Source of the DNA: an uncultured Comamonas sp.
GTDB lineage: Bacteria; Pseudomonadota; Gammaproteobacteria; Burkholderiales; Burkholderiaceae_C
Direction of reading: 5' to 3'
Assembly (NCBI GenBank): GCA_902175065.1
Contig: CABIIJ010000039.1
Span: 1 to 37,580 of the forward strand
DNA: 37,580 nucleotides
Shown: positions 9,658 to 18,114 of the stretch, one piece after another
Layout of the letters: each line of letters starts with the position of its first letter
Position numbering within the stretch: position 1 is the first letter of the stretch
Translations under genes and position numbers: made by a program
The notes under the pieces: generated by a model
Database searches by the model: none
What the model was told of the DNA's origin: nothing
Seen by the model: the letters and a program-made list of their open reading frames with translations, nothing else

Positions 9658-10587
9658 CTACCGAATGGGGCACCACTCCCGCGATTGCCCCATCAGCAGC
9701 GGCTGGTTGCACTGCACCGCCTCGCGCACGAACTCCCACAACGCCCGCACGCGGGCCAGTTCGCGGCGATCGCCGGGTGCGGCAATCCAGAAGGTGCGCA
9801 GCAGATCGATCTCGTCGATGAGCACCGGTACCAAATCCGGGCTTTGCGCTGCCATGAAGCAGGGCAGTACGGCCAGCCCGCGCCCTTCGCGCACCGCGTG
9901 GTACTGGGCCACCACGCTGGTGCTGCGCAGCGGTGTCGGGGCATCGGGCGCAATGGTGACCAGATAGCGCAGGGCCGGGCTGAACACCAGCTCCTCCACA
10001 TAGCCGAAGAAACGGTGGGCGCTCACATCCTCCAGATGGCGGATGGGCGGATGCCGCTCCAGGTAGCTGCGGCTGGCGTACAGGCGCAGGCGGTAGTCGG
10101 TCAGGCGGCTGCATACCTGCCCGCTGCCCTGCGGGCGTTCGATGTTCACGGCCAGATCGGCCTCGCGCTGCGAGAGGTTGATGAAGCGCGGCACGATCAG
10201 CAGCTCCACCTGGATGGCCGGGTGCCGCTCGCAAAAATGGCTCAGATGCGGGGCCAGGAAAAAACTGCCGAAGCCCTCGGTCGCCCCCAGGCGCACATTG
10301 CCGGTAAGCGTATGGCTGTCGCCGCCGATGTCCTCGCCCACCAGCACCATGCTGCTTTCCATGCGCTCGACATGCTCCAGCAACCGATGGCCGGCGGTGG
10401 TCAGCACATGGCCGGCAGGCGTGCGCTGGAAAAGCTGGGCGTCCAGTTCTTTTTCCAGCCGGTGCAAACGCCGCGTGACGGTGGAATGGTCCAGCCCCAG
10501 GCGCCGCGCCGCCTCCTGGGCCGACTGGGCACGGACGACGGCGAGAAACAGGCGCAAATTGTCCCAATTGATGTGATCTGCTGGCAT
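9658..10587 (-). CDS. LysR family transcriptional regulator
   Basis: A 309-residue LysR-type regulator. The N-terminal winged helix is clear (WDNLRLFLAVVRAQSAQEAARRLGLDHSTVTRRLHRLEKEL, about residues 7-46), followed by a linker helix and a periplasmic-binding-like effector domain. The ATG at 10587 is chosen over a TTG at 10605. It diverges from a binding-protein gene and mmsA, so it is a candidate regulator of those genes. The effector is unknown; a branched-chain acid or its semialdehyde would fit the context but is only inference. Confidence 0.9.
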   Translation of the reverse strand: MPADHINWDNLRLFLAVVRAQSAQEAARRLGLDHSTVTRRLHRLEKELDAQLFQRTPAGHVLTTAGHRLLEHVERMESSMVLVGEDIGGDSHTLTGNVRLGATEGFGSFFLAPHLSHFCERHPAIQVELLIVPRFINLSQREADLAVNIERPQGSGQVCSRLTDYRLRLYASRSYLERHPPIRHLEDVSAHRFFGYVEELVFSPALRYLVTIAPDAPTPLRSTSVVAQYHAVREGRGLAVLPCFMAAQSPDLVPVLIDEIDLLRTFWIAAPGDRRELARVRALWEFVREAVQCNQPLLMGQSREWCPIR

Positions 10588-10713
10588 AGCGATGCAATTT
10601 TGCAAGCAGTGTATGCCTAAATACCTGATCCATTTGCATTACTGCTCCAGTAGAGTGTTTCTTGGCGCGGCACCGAACCGCCCGCGCCGTCTTATAAAAC
10701 CAGGAGACACACC
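10588..10713. promoter_or_regulatory. Divergent promoter region with candidate LysR site
   Basis: The 126-bp gap between the LysR gene and the binding-protein gene contains TGCAA-tt-TTGCA at 10593-10604. This is a 5-bp inverted repeat of the spaced T...A form that LysR proteins bind, six bases from the regulator's start. A further ATTTGCAT half-site lies near 10632. The plus-strand gene has AGGAGA before its ATG at 10714. Confidence 0.5.
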
Positions 10714-11937
10714 ATGCGATTCACCCGGCATTCCCTCGCCCTGGCCACGCTGGCCGCCCTCGCCTGCGGCACAACCGCGCAGGCCCAGATTTCCAACGAC
10801 ACGGTCAAGATCGGCGTGCTGACCGACATGGCCGGCCCCTATTCCGGCATGGGCGGCGCCGGTTCGGTGGTGGCAGCCAAAATGGCGATCAGTGACTGCC
10901 TGGAAGCCGAATGCAAGGGCATGAAGATCGAAGTGGTCAGCGCCGACCACCAGAACAAGGCCGACATTGCCGCCACCAAGGCACGCGAATGGCTGGACCG
11001 CGACGGCGTGGATGCCATCGTGGACATCACCAACTCCGCCGCCGCCCTGGCCGTGCAGAAGCTGGTGCGCGAAAAGGGCGGCATCGCCATGTACAGCGGC
11101 CCGGCCACCACCCGCCTGACCGACGAGGATTGCGCGGAAAACGGCTTCCACTGGATGTTCGACACCTATTCCTCGGCCTCCGGCGCGGCAGCGGCCCTGA
11201 CGAAGAACGGCGACAAGAGCTGGTTCTTCGTCACGGTGGACTACGCCTTTGGCCACTCGCTGGAAAAAGATGCCTCCGAAATGGTCAAGGCCAACGGCGG
11301 CACGGTGCTGGGCAGCGTGCGCCATCCGCTCAATGCCAGCGATTTCTCCTCCTTCATCCTGCAGGCGCAGAACTCCAAGGCCCAGGTGATCGGCCTGGCC
11401 AATGGCGCCCAGGACACGGTGAACGCCATCAAGGCGGCACGGGAATTCGGCATCACCGGCGAGAAGGGCACCAAAGTCGCCTCGCTGCTCATGTTCCTGA
11501 CCGACGTGCACTCGCTGGGTCTGCGCCAGGCGCAGGGCCTGATGTTCTCCGAAGGCTTCTACTGGGACATGGATGAGAAGACCCGCGCCTTCGCCGCCCG
11601 CTTCGAGAAACTGCACAAGGGCTACAAACCGACGATGGTGCAGGCCGGGGTGTATTCCAGCACGCTGCACTACCTGAAGTCGGTCGCCGCCGCCAAGACG
11701 GACGACTCCAAAGTCATCGCCCAGAAGATGCGCGAGCTGCCCATCGACGACCCGGTGATGCGCAACGCCAGCATCCGCGCCGATGGCCGCGTGATCCACG
11801 ACATGTACCTGTTCCAGGTGAAGGCTCCGAATGAATCCAGGGGCGCATGGGATTACTACAAGACCGTCAGCACCATCCCCGCCGACGTCGCCTTCAAGCC
11901 TCTGGCCCAGTCGGCCTGCCCGTTGGTCAAGCAGTGA
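10714..11937 (+). CDS. ABC transporter substrate-binding protein, branched-chain amino acid (LivJ) type
   Basis: A 407-residue periplasmic binding protein of the type I fold used by Liv/urea/amide ABC importers. It has a Sec signal peptide (MRFTRHSLALATLAALACGTTAQA, cleavage after AQA near residue 24). The mature start VKIGVLTDMAGPYSGMGG is typical of the family. No permease or ATPase genes are adjacent, so it is either an orphan receptor or uses a transporter encoded elsewhere. It is followed 17 bp later by mmsA, suggesting that its ligand feeds a pathway through methylmalonate semialdehyde or a related aldehyde (inference). Confidence 0.88.
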   Translation: MRFTRHSLALATLAALACGTTAQAQISNDTVKIGVLTDMAGPYSGMGGAGSVVAAKMAISDCLEAECKGMKIEVVSADHQNKADIAATKAREWLDRDGVDAIVDITNSAAALAVQKLVREKGGIAMYSGPATTRLTDEDCAENGFHWMFDTYSSASGAAAALTKNGDKSWFFVTVDYAFGHSLEKDASEMVKANGGTVLGSVRHPLNASDFSSFILQAQNSKAQVIGLANGAQDTVNAIKAAREFGITGEKGTKVASLLMFLTDVHSLGLRQAQGLMFSEGFYWDMDEKTRAFAARFEKLHKGYKPTMVQAGVYSSTLHYLKSVAAAKTDDSKVIAQKMRELPIDDPVMRNASIRADGRVIHDMYLFQVKAPNESRGAWDYYKTVSTIPADVAFKPLAQSACPLVKQ

Positions 11938-11954
11938 AACCCGGAGCATCCACC

Positions 11955-13463
11955 ATGAGTACCACTCCCACCACCATCCACCACTTCATCGGCGGCAAGC
12001 CCTACCCGTCCAGGACAACCGAATGGCGTGACGTGACCAACCCCGCCACACAGGAAGTCGTCGCCCGCGTGCCCTTCGCCACCCGCGAAGAAGTGGAGCT
12101 GGCCGTCGCCAACGCGCACGCCGCCTTCCAGACCTGGCGCAGCACCTCGCTGGGCGCACGGATGCGCATCATGCTCAGGCTGCAGCACCTGATCCGCGAA
12201 AACGCCGCCGAACTGGCCCAGCTCATCACCCGCGAGCACGGCAAGACCCTGCCCGACGCCGAGGGCGAAGTGGGCCGGGGCCTGGAAGTGGTGGAGCACG
12301 CCTGCTCCATCACCACCTTGCAACTGGGCGAGATTGCCGAGAACGCCGCCACCGGCGTGGACGTGTACAACCTGCTGCAGCCGCTGGGCGTGGGCGCGGG
12401 CATCACCGCGTTCAACTTCCCGGTGATGCTGCCGTGCTTCATGTTCCCGATGGCGATTGCCTGCGGCAACACCTTCGTGCTCAAACCATCGGAGCAGGAC
12501 CCCAGCTCCACCATGCTCCTGGTGGAACTGGCGCACGAGGCGGGCGTGCCGCCCGGCGTGCTCAACGTCATCCACGGCGGGCCGGAAGTGGCGGACATGC
12601 TGTGCGATCACCCGGACATCAAGGCGCTCTCGTTCATCGGTTCCACGCATGTGGGCACCCACATCTACCGCCGCGCCAGCGAGGCAGGCAAGCGCGTGCA
12701 ATCCATGATGGGCGCGAAAAACCACTGCGTGGTCATGCCCGATGCGCCCAAGGAACACGCGCTGAACAACCTGCTGGGCTCGGCCTTCGGCGCGGCCGGC
12801 CAGCGCTGCATGGCCAACTCGGTCGCCGTCTTTGTCGGTGCGGCACGCGACTGGCTGCCCGATGTGGTGGAGAAATCCAAGGCCATGAAAGTCGGCCCCG
12901 GCACCGACCGCAGCGCCGACCTCGGCCCCCTGGTCAATCCCCGCGCCAGGCAGCGCGTGGTCGGTTTGATCGACTCCGGCGTGGCGCAAGGCGCCACGCT
13001 GCTGCTGGACGGCCGCCACTGCGTGGTGCCCGGCTATGAAAAAGGCAACTTCGTCGGCCCCACCGTCTTTGCCGACGTGACCGACCGGATGGACATCTAC
13101 CAGCAAGAGATCTTCGGCCCCGTGCTCAACGTGGTGTGCGTGGACACGCTGGAGGAGGCCATCGCTTTCATCAACCGCAACCCCAACGGCAACGGCACCT
13201 CCATCTTCACCAGCAGCGGCTGGGCGGCACGCAAGTACCAACACGACATCAACGTGGGCCAGGTGGGCATCAACGTGCCCATCCCGGTGCCCGTGGCCTA
13301 CTTCAGCTTCACCGGCTCGCGGGCTTCCAAACTCGGCGACCTGGGGCCGAACGGCAAGCAGGCCGTGCAGTTCTGGACACAGACCAAAACCGTCACGGCC
13401 CGCTGGTACGAAGACCACGGCAGCAGCAACGACGGGGTGAACACCACCATCACGATGAAATAA
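11955..13463 (+). CDS. mmsA: CoA-acylating methylmalonate-semialdehyde dehydrogenase
   Basis: Converts methylmalonate semialdehyde or malonate semialdehyde to propionyl-CoA or acetyl-CoA with NAD and CoA, in valine, thymine, inositol or beta-alanine breakdown. The 502-residue aldehyde dehydrogenase has the fold motif FNFPVMLPCFMFPMAIACGN and KPSEQDPSS for NAD binding. The nucleophile is in GQRCMA (C285). The motif lacks the usual catalytic Glu, as expected for CoA-dependent members (MGAKNH precedes it). ATG at 11955 is the start. The 3' end is followed by a palindromic repeat. Confidence 0.93.
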   Translation: MSTTPTTIHHFIGGKPYPSRTTEWRDVTNPATQEVVARVPFATREEVELAVANAHAAFQTWRSTSLGARMRIMLRLQHLIRENAAELAQLITREHGKTLPDAEGEVGRGLEVVEHACSITTLQLGEIAENAATGVDVYNLLQPLGVGAGITAFNFPVMLPCFMFPMAIACGNTFVLKPSEQDPSSTMLLVELAHEAGVPPGVLNVIHGGPEVADMLCDHPDIKALSFIGSTHVGTHIYRRASEAGKRVQSMMGAKNHCVVMPDAPKEHALNNLLGSAFGAAGQRCMANSVAVFVGAARDWLPDVVEKSKAMKVGPGTDRSADLGPLVNPRARQRVVGLIDSGVAQGATLLLDGRHCVVPGYEKGNFVGPTVFADVTDRMDIYQQEIFGPVLNVVCVDTLEEAIAFINRNPNGNGTSIFTSSGWAARKYQHDINVGQVGINVPIPVPVAYFSFTGSRASKLGDLGPNGKQAVQFWTQTKTVTARWYEDHGSSNDGVNTTITMK

Positions 13464-13480
13464 ATATCGCTACTCTTTAA

Positions 13481-13560
13481 ATAGCTTTCAGCGCTTGTGA
13501 AATATAAATTTCATGATGAAAAATATCTTAAATATCCAATTAACAAGCGCGATAAGCTAT
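13481..13560. repeat. Palindromic repeat between convergent mmsA and acylase genes
   Basis: Arms 13481-13498 and 13543-13560 form an 18-nt imperfect inverted repeat. Outer ends are ATAGCTT and inner ends GCGCTTGT, around a 44-bp AT-rich centre. It shares AGCT...GCGCTTG with the repeats at 34358 and 35826. Confidence 0.7.
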
Positions 13561-13581
13561 ATTTAGAATAGCAAAAAGCGA

Positions 13582-13612
13582 GGGAAGGCCAACCGACAGT
13601 GTTGGCCTTCCC
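13582..13612 (-). terminator. Terminator of the acylase gene
   Basis: A perfect 12-bp stem (13582-13593 with 13601-13612; GGGAAGGCCAAC and its complement) has a 7-base loop. Read on the minus strand it is followed after a few bases by CGCTTTTTGC. It lies 34 bp past the acylase stop. Confidence 0.75.
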
Positions 13613-13646
13613 CCGCTTCTTCCATCCCCGTGCCAGGGGCGGCGCG

Positions 13647-14702
13647 TTACTGCGCTTCCATGAAAGGAAAAGGTTTCGCCGTGACGAATTGCCCGGACAC
13701 TTCACCGGCAAGAATCCGGTTCATGTCCACCCCCAGGTCAAGGACACGCGTCTTCGCACCCTTGGAGAAGTCCAGGCGCTTCATATCCACCCAGAACACA
13801 TTGGGCGAGGTGGCGGATTCCGCATAGAACAACCGGTTTTTCTGATCGGCCACGATGCGCCAGCGCGTCGTGGACAGATTGGGCGCATCCGGCTGGCTGA
13901 TGCCATACGGCACCGAGACATTCCGCACGACGCTGAACACCGCAGCCGCAGCAATGCGCGGATCGTCGCTCTGCACGACGGCATCGACGTAATAGCCGGC
14001 CCGCACGAACCGGTCGGAGGCCCGATTGGTTCCCGGCAGAAACGAGCGCCCATCCACCCCGCCCCAGTAACGCGTGATGGCAAGCTGCTCGGCGTAGACA
14101 GGATCATTCGTCATCACGCGGAACTCGCGGCCATGGTGAATCTCCAGCTTGCCATCGATCCACTCCAGAATCGCGCTATCGCCCGTCGCATCCGACAGCG
14201 ACAGATGCAGTGGCGCAAGACTGCCGGGCCGGCCGGGCACCTCGCCGCTGACGACCTGCACCGGCACTTCCCGCGCATGCTGCACCGCCTCCTGCACCGT
14301 AGCGAACTGATCCAGGAAATACTGGGCCCAGATGGCCAGGGATATACGGGGTGTGACGCCATCATCCTGGGGATACTTGGCATCGGCCAGCCACAGCAGG
14401 TTGGCATTGAGGCCCGCCTCGTTCATCCCGTCCACCGCCGAGATTTCATAACCGGAAACAATCAGGCTGCCATAGGCGGAAGTCCATTGCACCGACCTCG
14501 GCCCAGCAGCACCGTGCCGCTGCATGCCACGCGGAAAAACCCACAAGTTACTGACCATGGGATCTTTGAAGTCCATGGAACGGCCCGTGAGATAGGTGCC
14601 GTTCGGGCCATGGTAAATGACACGGGTGCACGCCTGCGCCTCAACAGCCACCAGTGCAGCCACTGCTGCAAGCGTGACTCCAATACGGGTAAATCGGTTC
14701 AT
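13647..14702 (-). CDS. exported Ntn-hydrolase, penicillin V acylase / choloylglycine hydrolase family
   Basis: A linear-amide C-N hydrolase of 351 residues. A signal peptide (MNRFTRIGVTLAAVAALVAVEAQA) is followed directly by CTRVIYHGPNG, so cleavage would expose Cys25 as the N-terminal nucleophile. Arg41 and Asp44 (TGRSMDF) and VMTNDPVY supply the other catalytic residues known in penicillin V acylases. Family members cleave penicillin V, conjugated bile salts or acyl-homoserine lactones; the substrate here cannot be told. AAGGAG lies 10 bases before the ATG at 14702; an ATG at 14708 is also possible. The island's left junction is 94 bp upstream and may have replaced its promoter. Confidence 0.88.
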   Translation of the reverse strand: MNRFTRIGVTLAAVAALVAVEAQACTRVIYHGPNGTYLTGRSMDFKDPMVSNLWVFPRGMQRHGAAGPRSVQWTSAYGSLIVSGYEISAVDGMNEAGLNANLLWLADAKYPQDDGVTPRISLAIWAQYFLDQFATVQEAVQHAREVPVQVVSGEVPGRPGSLAPLHLSLSDATGDSAILEWIDGKLEIHHGREFRVMTNDPVYAEQLAITRYWGGVDGRSFLPGTNRASDRFVRAGYYVDAVVQSDDPRIAAAAVFSVVRNVSVPYGISQPDAPNLSTTRWRIVADQKNRLFYAESATSPNVFWVDMKRLDFSKGAKTRVLDLGVDMNRILAGEVSGQFVTAKPFPFMEAQ

Positions 14703-14801
14703 GTGCATTGCACTCCTTGAGTAAAAACGGCCCACCCCATGGCATCCAGTAAAAACAGCGTCCAGTGCCGGGGGCTACCCTCTGTCGACGCCGGGGGAAA
14801 T

Positions 14802-14816
14802 CTCCCACTCGATTGT
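14802..14816 (+). other. Distal attachment site of the genomic island
   Basis: CTCCCACTCGAT followed by one differing base and GT repeats, in the same orientation, the sequence at 24502-24516 that encodes the last residues of guaA (TIEWE). Direct repeats of a gene's 3' end are the usual footprint of tyrosine-recombinase insertion. The two copies are 9,700 bp apart. Confidence 0.75.
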
Positions 14817-15045
14817 AGTTTGCAGAAAAAACATATGTATTTTCAACAAGTTATAACTCGCACATCGCTGGATGCCATGAAAAGTACCATACTCATCTAT
14901 TCGCGCTAACTATTGCCGCCAGCCCAGCATAAATGTTCGGATAGCAGTTCTTTTTCCCCTGCCTCTTGGCAGCGGCGGGTTCCTGACCTGGCCTCGCATA
15001 GCCGGATAGATTGCACGCAGCGTAGTAGGATGAAATTTTGTCCGC
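14817..15045. other. Non-coding left end of the island
   Basis: No convincing gene in this AT-richer stretch. It contains ATGCCATGAAAA at 14872-14883, a 12-mer also found at 24364-24375 near the other end of the island, and a GTACCAT just after it. Both are candidate recombinase arm sites. Confidence 0.5.
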
Positions 15046-17192
15046 CTACCTTAAGCAACATTTTTTGTACTTGAGCCCGCTACCGCAATGACACGGGTCG
15101 TTCCGGCCGAGCTTCATTCGGCTGACCTCTCTTGAATATCGAGGAAGAGCATCGCGCACTTTTGATGCCGGTTTCATGTCGGCGGTCAGCTGCTCCATTT
15201 CGTCAGAAGCTTCCCACGGAAAATCCAACGTGATACCAAACTGGACTTGCCCAGTCGGGCTAACAGAGACTCCAAACCACTGTGCAGCACGTTGCTGGTA
15301 CTTCCGTTTAGCGCAGTGGGTCTCCAACACAGCAATCGCTTCTAGAGATGGCGTCGGGTTGCAATGGAAGCTGACCCCGCAAGGGGGTGTGCTCGATGCA
15401 AGCGTAACGTCGTGTCGCTTACCGTCGATCTGCGCCTTCTTCGTGATGATTTCGAGTACGCGATGGACGTTCCTGCACGAATCTTCGTCCATTGAAAGCA
15501 AGTGGAAGCCGAGTTCGAGAGTTGCCGGGTCCGCCCTAGCTTCGATTTCCTTGATGAGGTTCTCGTAACGAGTGCCACGCATCTTCGTGAGGATGCCCAC
15601 TGGTGTGTCGTCGCCGGGCTGGTTGTCCCTGCGCACCATCATCGCTGTGTCCAGGTCTCGCGCAATGGAGTCCTCAAGCATGACTAGATCGTGCTTCTCA
15701 TCCAGCCAGAGATTCTGCTTAAGGTGATAGCCGAGCACGGTCAACTCGTGCCCGCTCATCAGCTTGTCCGAGGCAGCCACGCGCAATTTCACATATCCAA
15801 GCAGCCGCAGCGGCGTCGCCAGCATTTCCGTCAACGTATCGAGAAGGAACACATCCATCACGAACGGAGGTCGGATGACATCAGTTGTCTGGAACTTCAG
15901 GGACTGGCTTGCCTGAAAGGCCAGTGCCGGATAGTGTTCCGACACAAGGCTGAACAGGAAGACCTCTTTGATGCTGGGTGGAAGCACGACTTCTTTCTTG
16001 TTGTCGTCCACCAACCGACATCCACCGGCAAGCAGTTCGTTCGCGCATGTCCAGCCTTGATCATACGAATCTTGGATGGCAGCAGCGAAGTCGGCTTTAA
16101 GCTGGTTATCGTTTCCCTTGCGCGCAGCGATGGTGAGCTTCTTAGCCTTCGCCTGCAAAATGATCGGTCTCCATAGATGACCAGAACATCTGCCTCACCC
16201 ACAATGTCTTTGCCACGATGCAGGTTCACATTGGCATAGACATGCTCATGGCCGAAGACTCCGGCCAAGCGGCGCGCAGCGAACTGCTCGGTAAAGACAC
16301 CGCGATGCTTGGCGGCTGTCGGGCGGTAAGCCTTGTCGTCCCACATCCAAAAGAACGGAGATTCGTATAGCGCCTCGTAAATGGCGTAGTGCGAAAAGAG
16401 AAGCACAGTTCCACGGTCGGTCGGTAGCAGCGGCCGCGCAGCGACCTCGTTGAAGTCACCCACCTCCTTGAACCCCGAGTTATCTCCCGTAAAGAGGAAC
16501 GCGCGGAAGAAGGCTTCGACTATGTCTTTCTCAACACCACTATGAAACGCCACCTCATCCAGCGAGAACTCAAATGCGGGCAACCAAGTCACGGGAGGGG
16601 CGATAGCCGTTCGGGTATCTGCGAGAAGTCGCGTCCCCTTCTCATCCATCAAGGCGCACATCGTCTTTGCGATGGTCCGCGCCTGGCCGGATGTGAAGCC
16701 CTTGTTCTTGAGCATCCATGCGTCATCGGCCCCGTACTTCTCGGGCACAAGATCCCTGTACTGAAAGGCATAGGCTGACTCAGTGCCGTAAAAGATAGGT
16801 TCTCGCATCCCCGGGCCGTGCCACGGATTTGGCGGTGTGGCACCCGCTTTCACCGCATCGAACATGGACGCGAACATCGGGTAGGACATCGAGTTGTGCA
16901 GTTCCTGCAAAAGAGCATCGGTGCGCTTGACGTAGCCCTCGGTCACATCAGTCGGCTGCTGAGACAGGTCTAACGGCTTCTTTACCATCAGGCCAATCAG
17001 CGTCGTCAATTCCGTCCGGATAAGGCGCTCTCTACTGAACAATCGATCCATGTCGGACGGCTTCAGCTTGCCCTTAATGTGAATGACGTTGTCGCGATGA
17101 CAAATGTGTGCAACCGCATGAACGTATCCAGGCGATCCAGCTAGCGTGGTCAAATCCTCAAGAATTTGGGATTCTTCGCGCGGTTTCTCCAT
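15046..17192 (-). pseudogene. large SEC-C protein with NERD/PD-(D/E)XK-like nuclease motif, broken by a one-base frameshift
   Basis: Two overlapping minus-strand frames, 17192 to 15897 and 16158 to 15046, make one protein if a single base is restored near 16160; the total then becomes 716 codons including the stop. The first half ends in GEADVLVIYGDRSF and the second resumes at LQAKAKKLTIAARKGND. Together these give the G-E-x-D ... Q-x-K pattern of nuclease-related (NERD-like) folds, so the break falls between the two halves of the putative active site. The C terminus is a SEC-C zinc motif (GRNDPCHCGSGLKYKKCC). The start at 17192 has a strong AGGAGGA. It could be a defence-type cargo gene of the island; the function is not known. 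Confidence 0.75.
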
Positions 17193-17256
17193 GCTTCCTC
17201 CTATCTAGTTCGCAAGCCTCGTTTGCGTGATCCTTGCCGCGATGAGGATGATCCAA

Positions 17257-17278
17257 AAATTTCCGCGTGCGGAAATTT
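17257..17278. promoter_or_regulatory. Palindrome upstream of the SEC-C gene
   Basis: A perfect 10-bp inverted repeat, AAATTTCCGC-gt-GCGGAAATTT, between the start of the SEC-C gene and the stop of the ribbon-helix-helix-like gene. It is nearly identical to the palindrome at 17897-17920, so the two flank the small gene at 17282-17671. Probable protein-binding site. Confidence 0.7.
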
Positions 17279-17281
17279 CCG

Positions 17282-17671
17282 TCATCCGTCCATGCCGCCG
17301 ACTGCTCCCGCATCAGAGATGCCGCGGGCCAACTTCTCCCACCGCTCCATTGCCTGAGCCTTCGCCTCCGGTTTCGCATCCTCCGGGATGGGCGGGGTGT
17401 GCATGTAGTAGGACTTGATGAACAGCTCATGCATCGTCATCAACTCCTGCATTTCGCTGCGCATCCGCCGCACTTCGTTGTGCAGCGTCTTGAAGCTACC
17501 GGCCTGGCGCTTCTCCAAGTCCACCATCGCCCGGTGAAGCTCATCCCCCTGGATGTACTGCCGCGCAGCCTCACGGAACAGCCCCGGCACTGACCAGCCG
17601 CGTGCCTTGGCCACCTCTTCAAGGGCCTGCTGAAAGTCATCGTCACAGCGAACAGCGTTGAGTTTGCCCAT
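17282..17671 (-). CDS. ribbon-helix-helix-like DNA-binding protein with coiled-coil tail
   Basis: A 129-residue protein. The N terminus (MGKLNAVRCDDDFQQALEEV, then ARGWSVPGLFREAARQYI) resembles the strand-helix-helix of CopG/Arc-type regulators and relaxosome accessory proteins. Residues about 45-85 are a heptad-like charged helix (LEKRQAGSFKTLHNEVRRMR). The promoter side carries several dyads with a TGATATCA or GATACC core, and matching TTTCCGCG palindromes lie on both sides of the gene. It could be an autoregulator or a transfer accessory factor. No specific family name can be given with confidence. Confidence 0.75.
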   Translation of the reverse strand: MGKLNAVRCDDDFQQALEEVAKARGWSVPGLFREAARQYIQGDELHRAMVDLEKRQAGSFKTLHNEVRRMRSEMQELMTMHELFIKSYYMHTPPIPEDAKPEAKAQAMERWEKLARGISDAGAVGGMDG

Positions 17672-17688
17672 AAATTAATCACTTACCC

Positions 17689-17783
17689 GGTATCGCCTGA
17701 TACCAAAATGCACACCTCTGATATCAGGTAAATTCGTTGTTGATCCAAGATATAGTACACCATCGAAAGCAAACCTGATATCA
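17689..17783. promoter_or_regulatory. Cluster of operator-like dyads upstream of the ribbon-helix-helix-like gene
   Basis: Three dyads: GGTATC-gcct-GATACC (17689-17704), CTGATATCAG (17718-17727, followed by GTA), and CCTGATATCA (17774-17783). They share a TGATA(T/C)C core and lie 18 to 112 bp upstream of the gene that starts at 17671, where its promoter should be. They probably bind its product or another island regulator. Confidence 0.55.
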
Positions 17784-18114
17784 TTCTTTATGTTCCACTA
17801 CTGATGGTTGGCGAGTGTGGTTTGGTCTTTGCTGAACAAGCCGTCAACCGGGGGGGGTGGGACTGAAACGGGAGCGAAAGCCCTCCCGTGACCTCAAAAA
17901 TTTCCGCGCGCGGAAATTTTGGGGTGGTGCCGGGCAACCGGCATCACGTTCCTTGCATGGCCTTTTGGATGATTTGGCGGATGTTCCCTTGTTGGAACTA
18001 GGCCCAGGGGCAGGAGCGAGCCTTAGCCAGTCTTGTGCTGGCGTATGGGGCTTGCTCGCACCTGCGCTGTAGTTGCGGCAAGCCGTGTGTCAACGCACGG
18101 AAAGGAACGGAGCC
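17784..18114. other. Non-coding leader between divergent island operons, with a perfect palindrome
   Basis: No convincing gene. The main feature is a perfect 24-bp palindrome at 17897-17920 (half-site AAAATTTCCGCG), a second copy of the dyad at 17257-17278. A G-rich run precedes it near 17850. Transcription of the TrbL operon probably starts somewhere in the right half; no clear -35/-10 pair was identified. Confidence 0.55.

Noticed and set aside
11856-13418. A 520-codon minus-strand frame opposite mmsA
   Set aside because: Antisense shadow of an intact dehydrogenase with its catalytic Cys; His/Gly/Val-rich without recognisable motifs.
16140-16170. Programmed ribosomal frameshifting in the SEC-C gene
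   Set aside because: The site lacks a convincing slippery heptamer or a following structure. A one-base loss is the simpler explanation, though it was not tested.
17689-17920. CRISPR-like or tandem repeat array in the island leader
   Set aside because: The repeats are short dyads with irregular spacing and differing sequences, without spacer-repeat periodicity.
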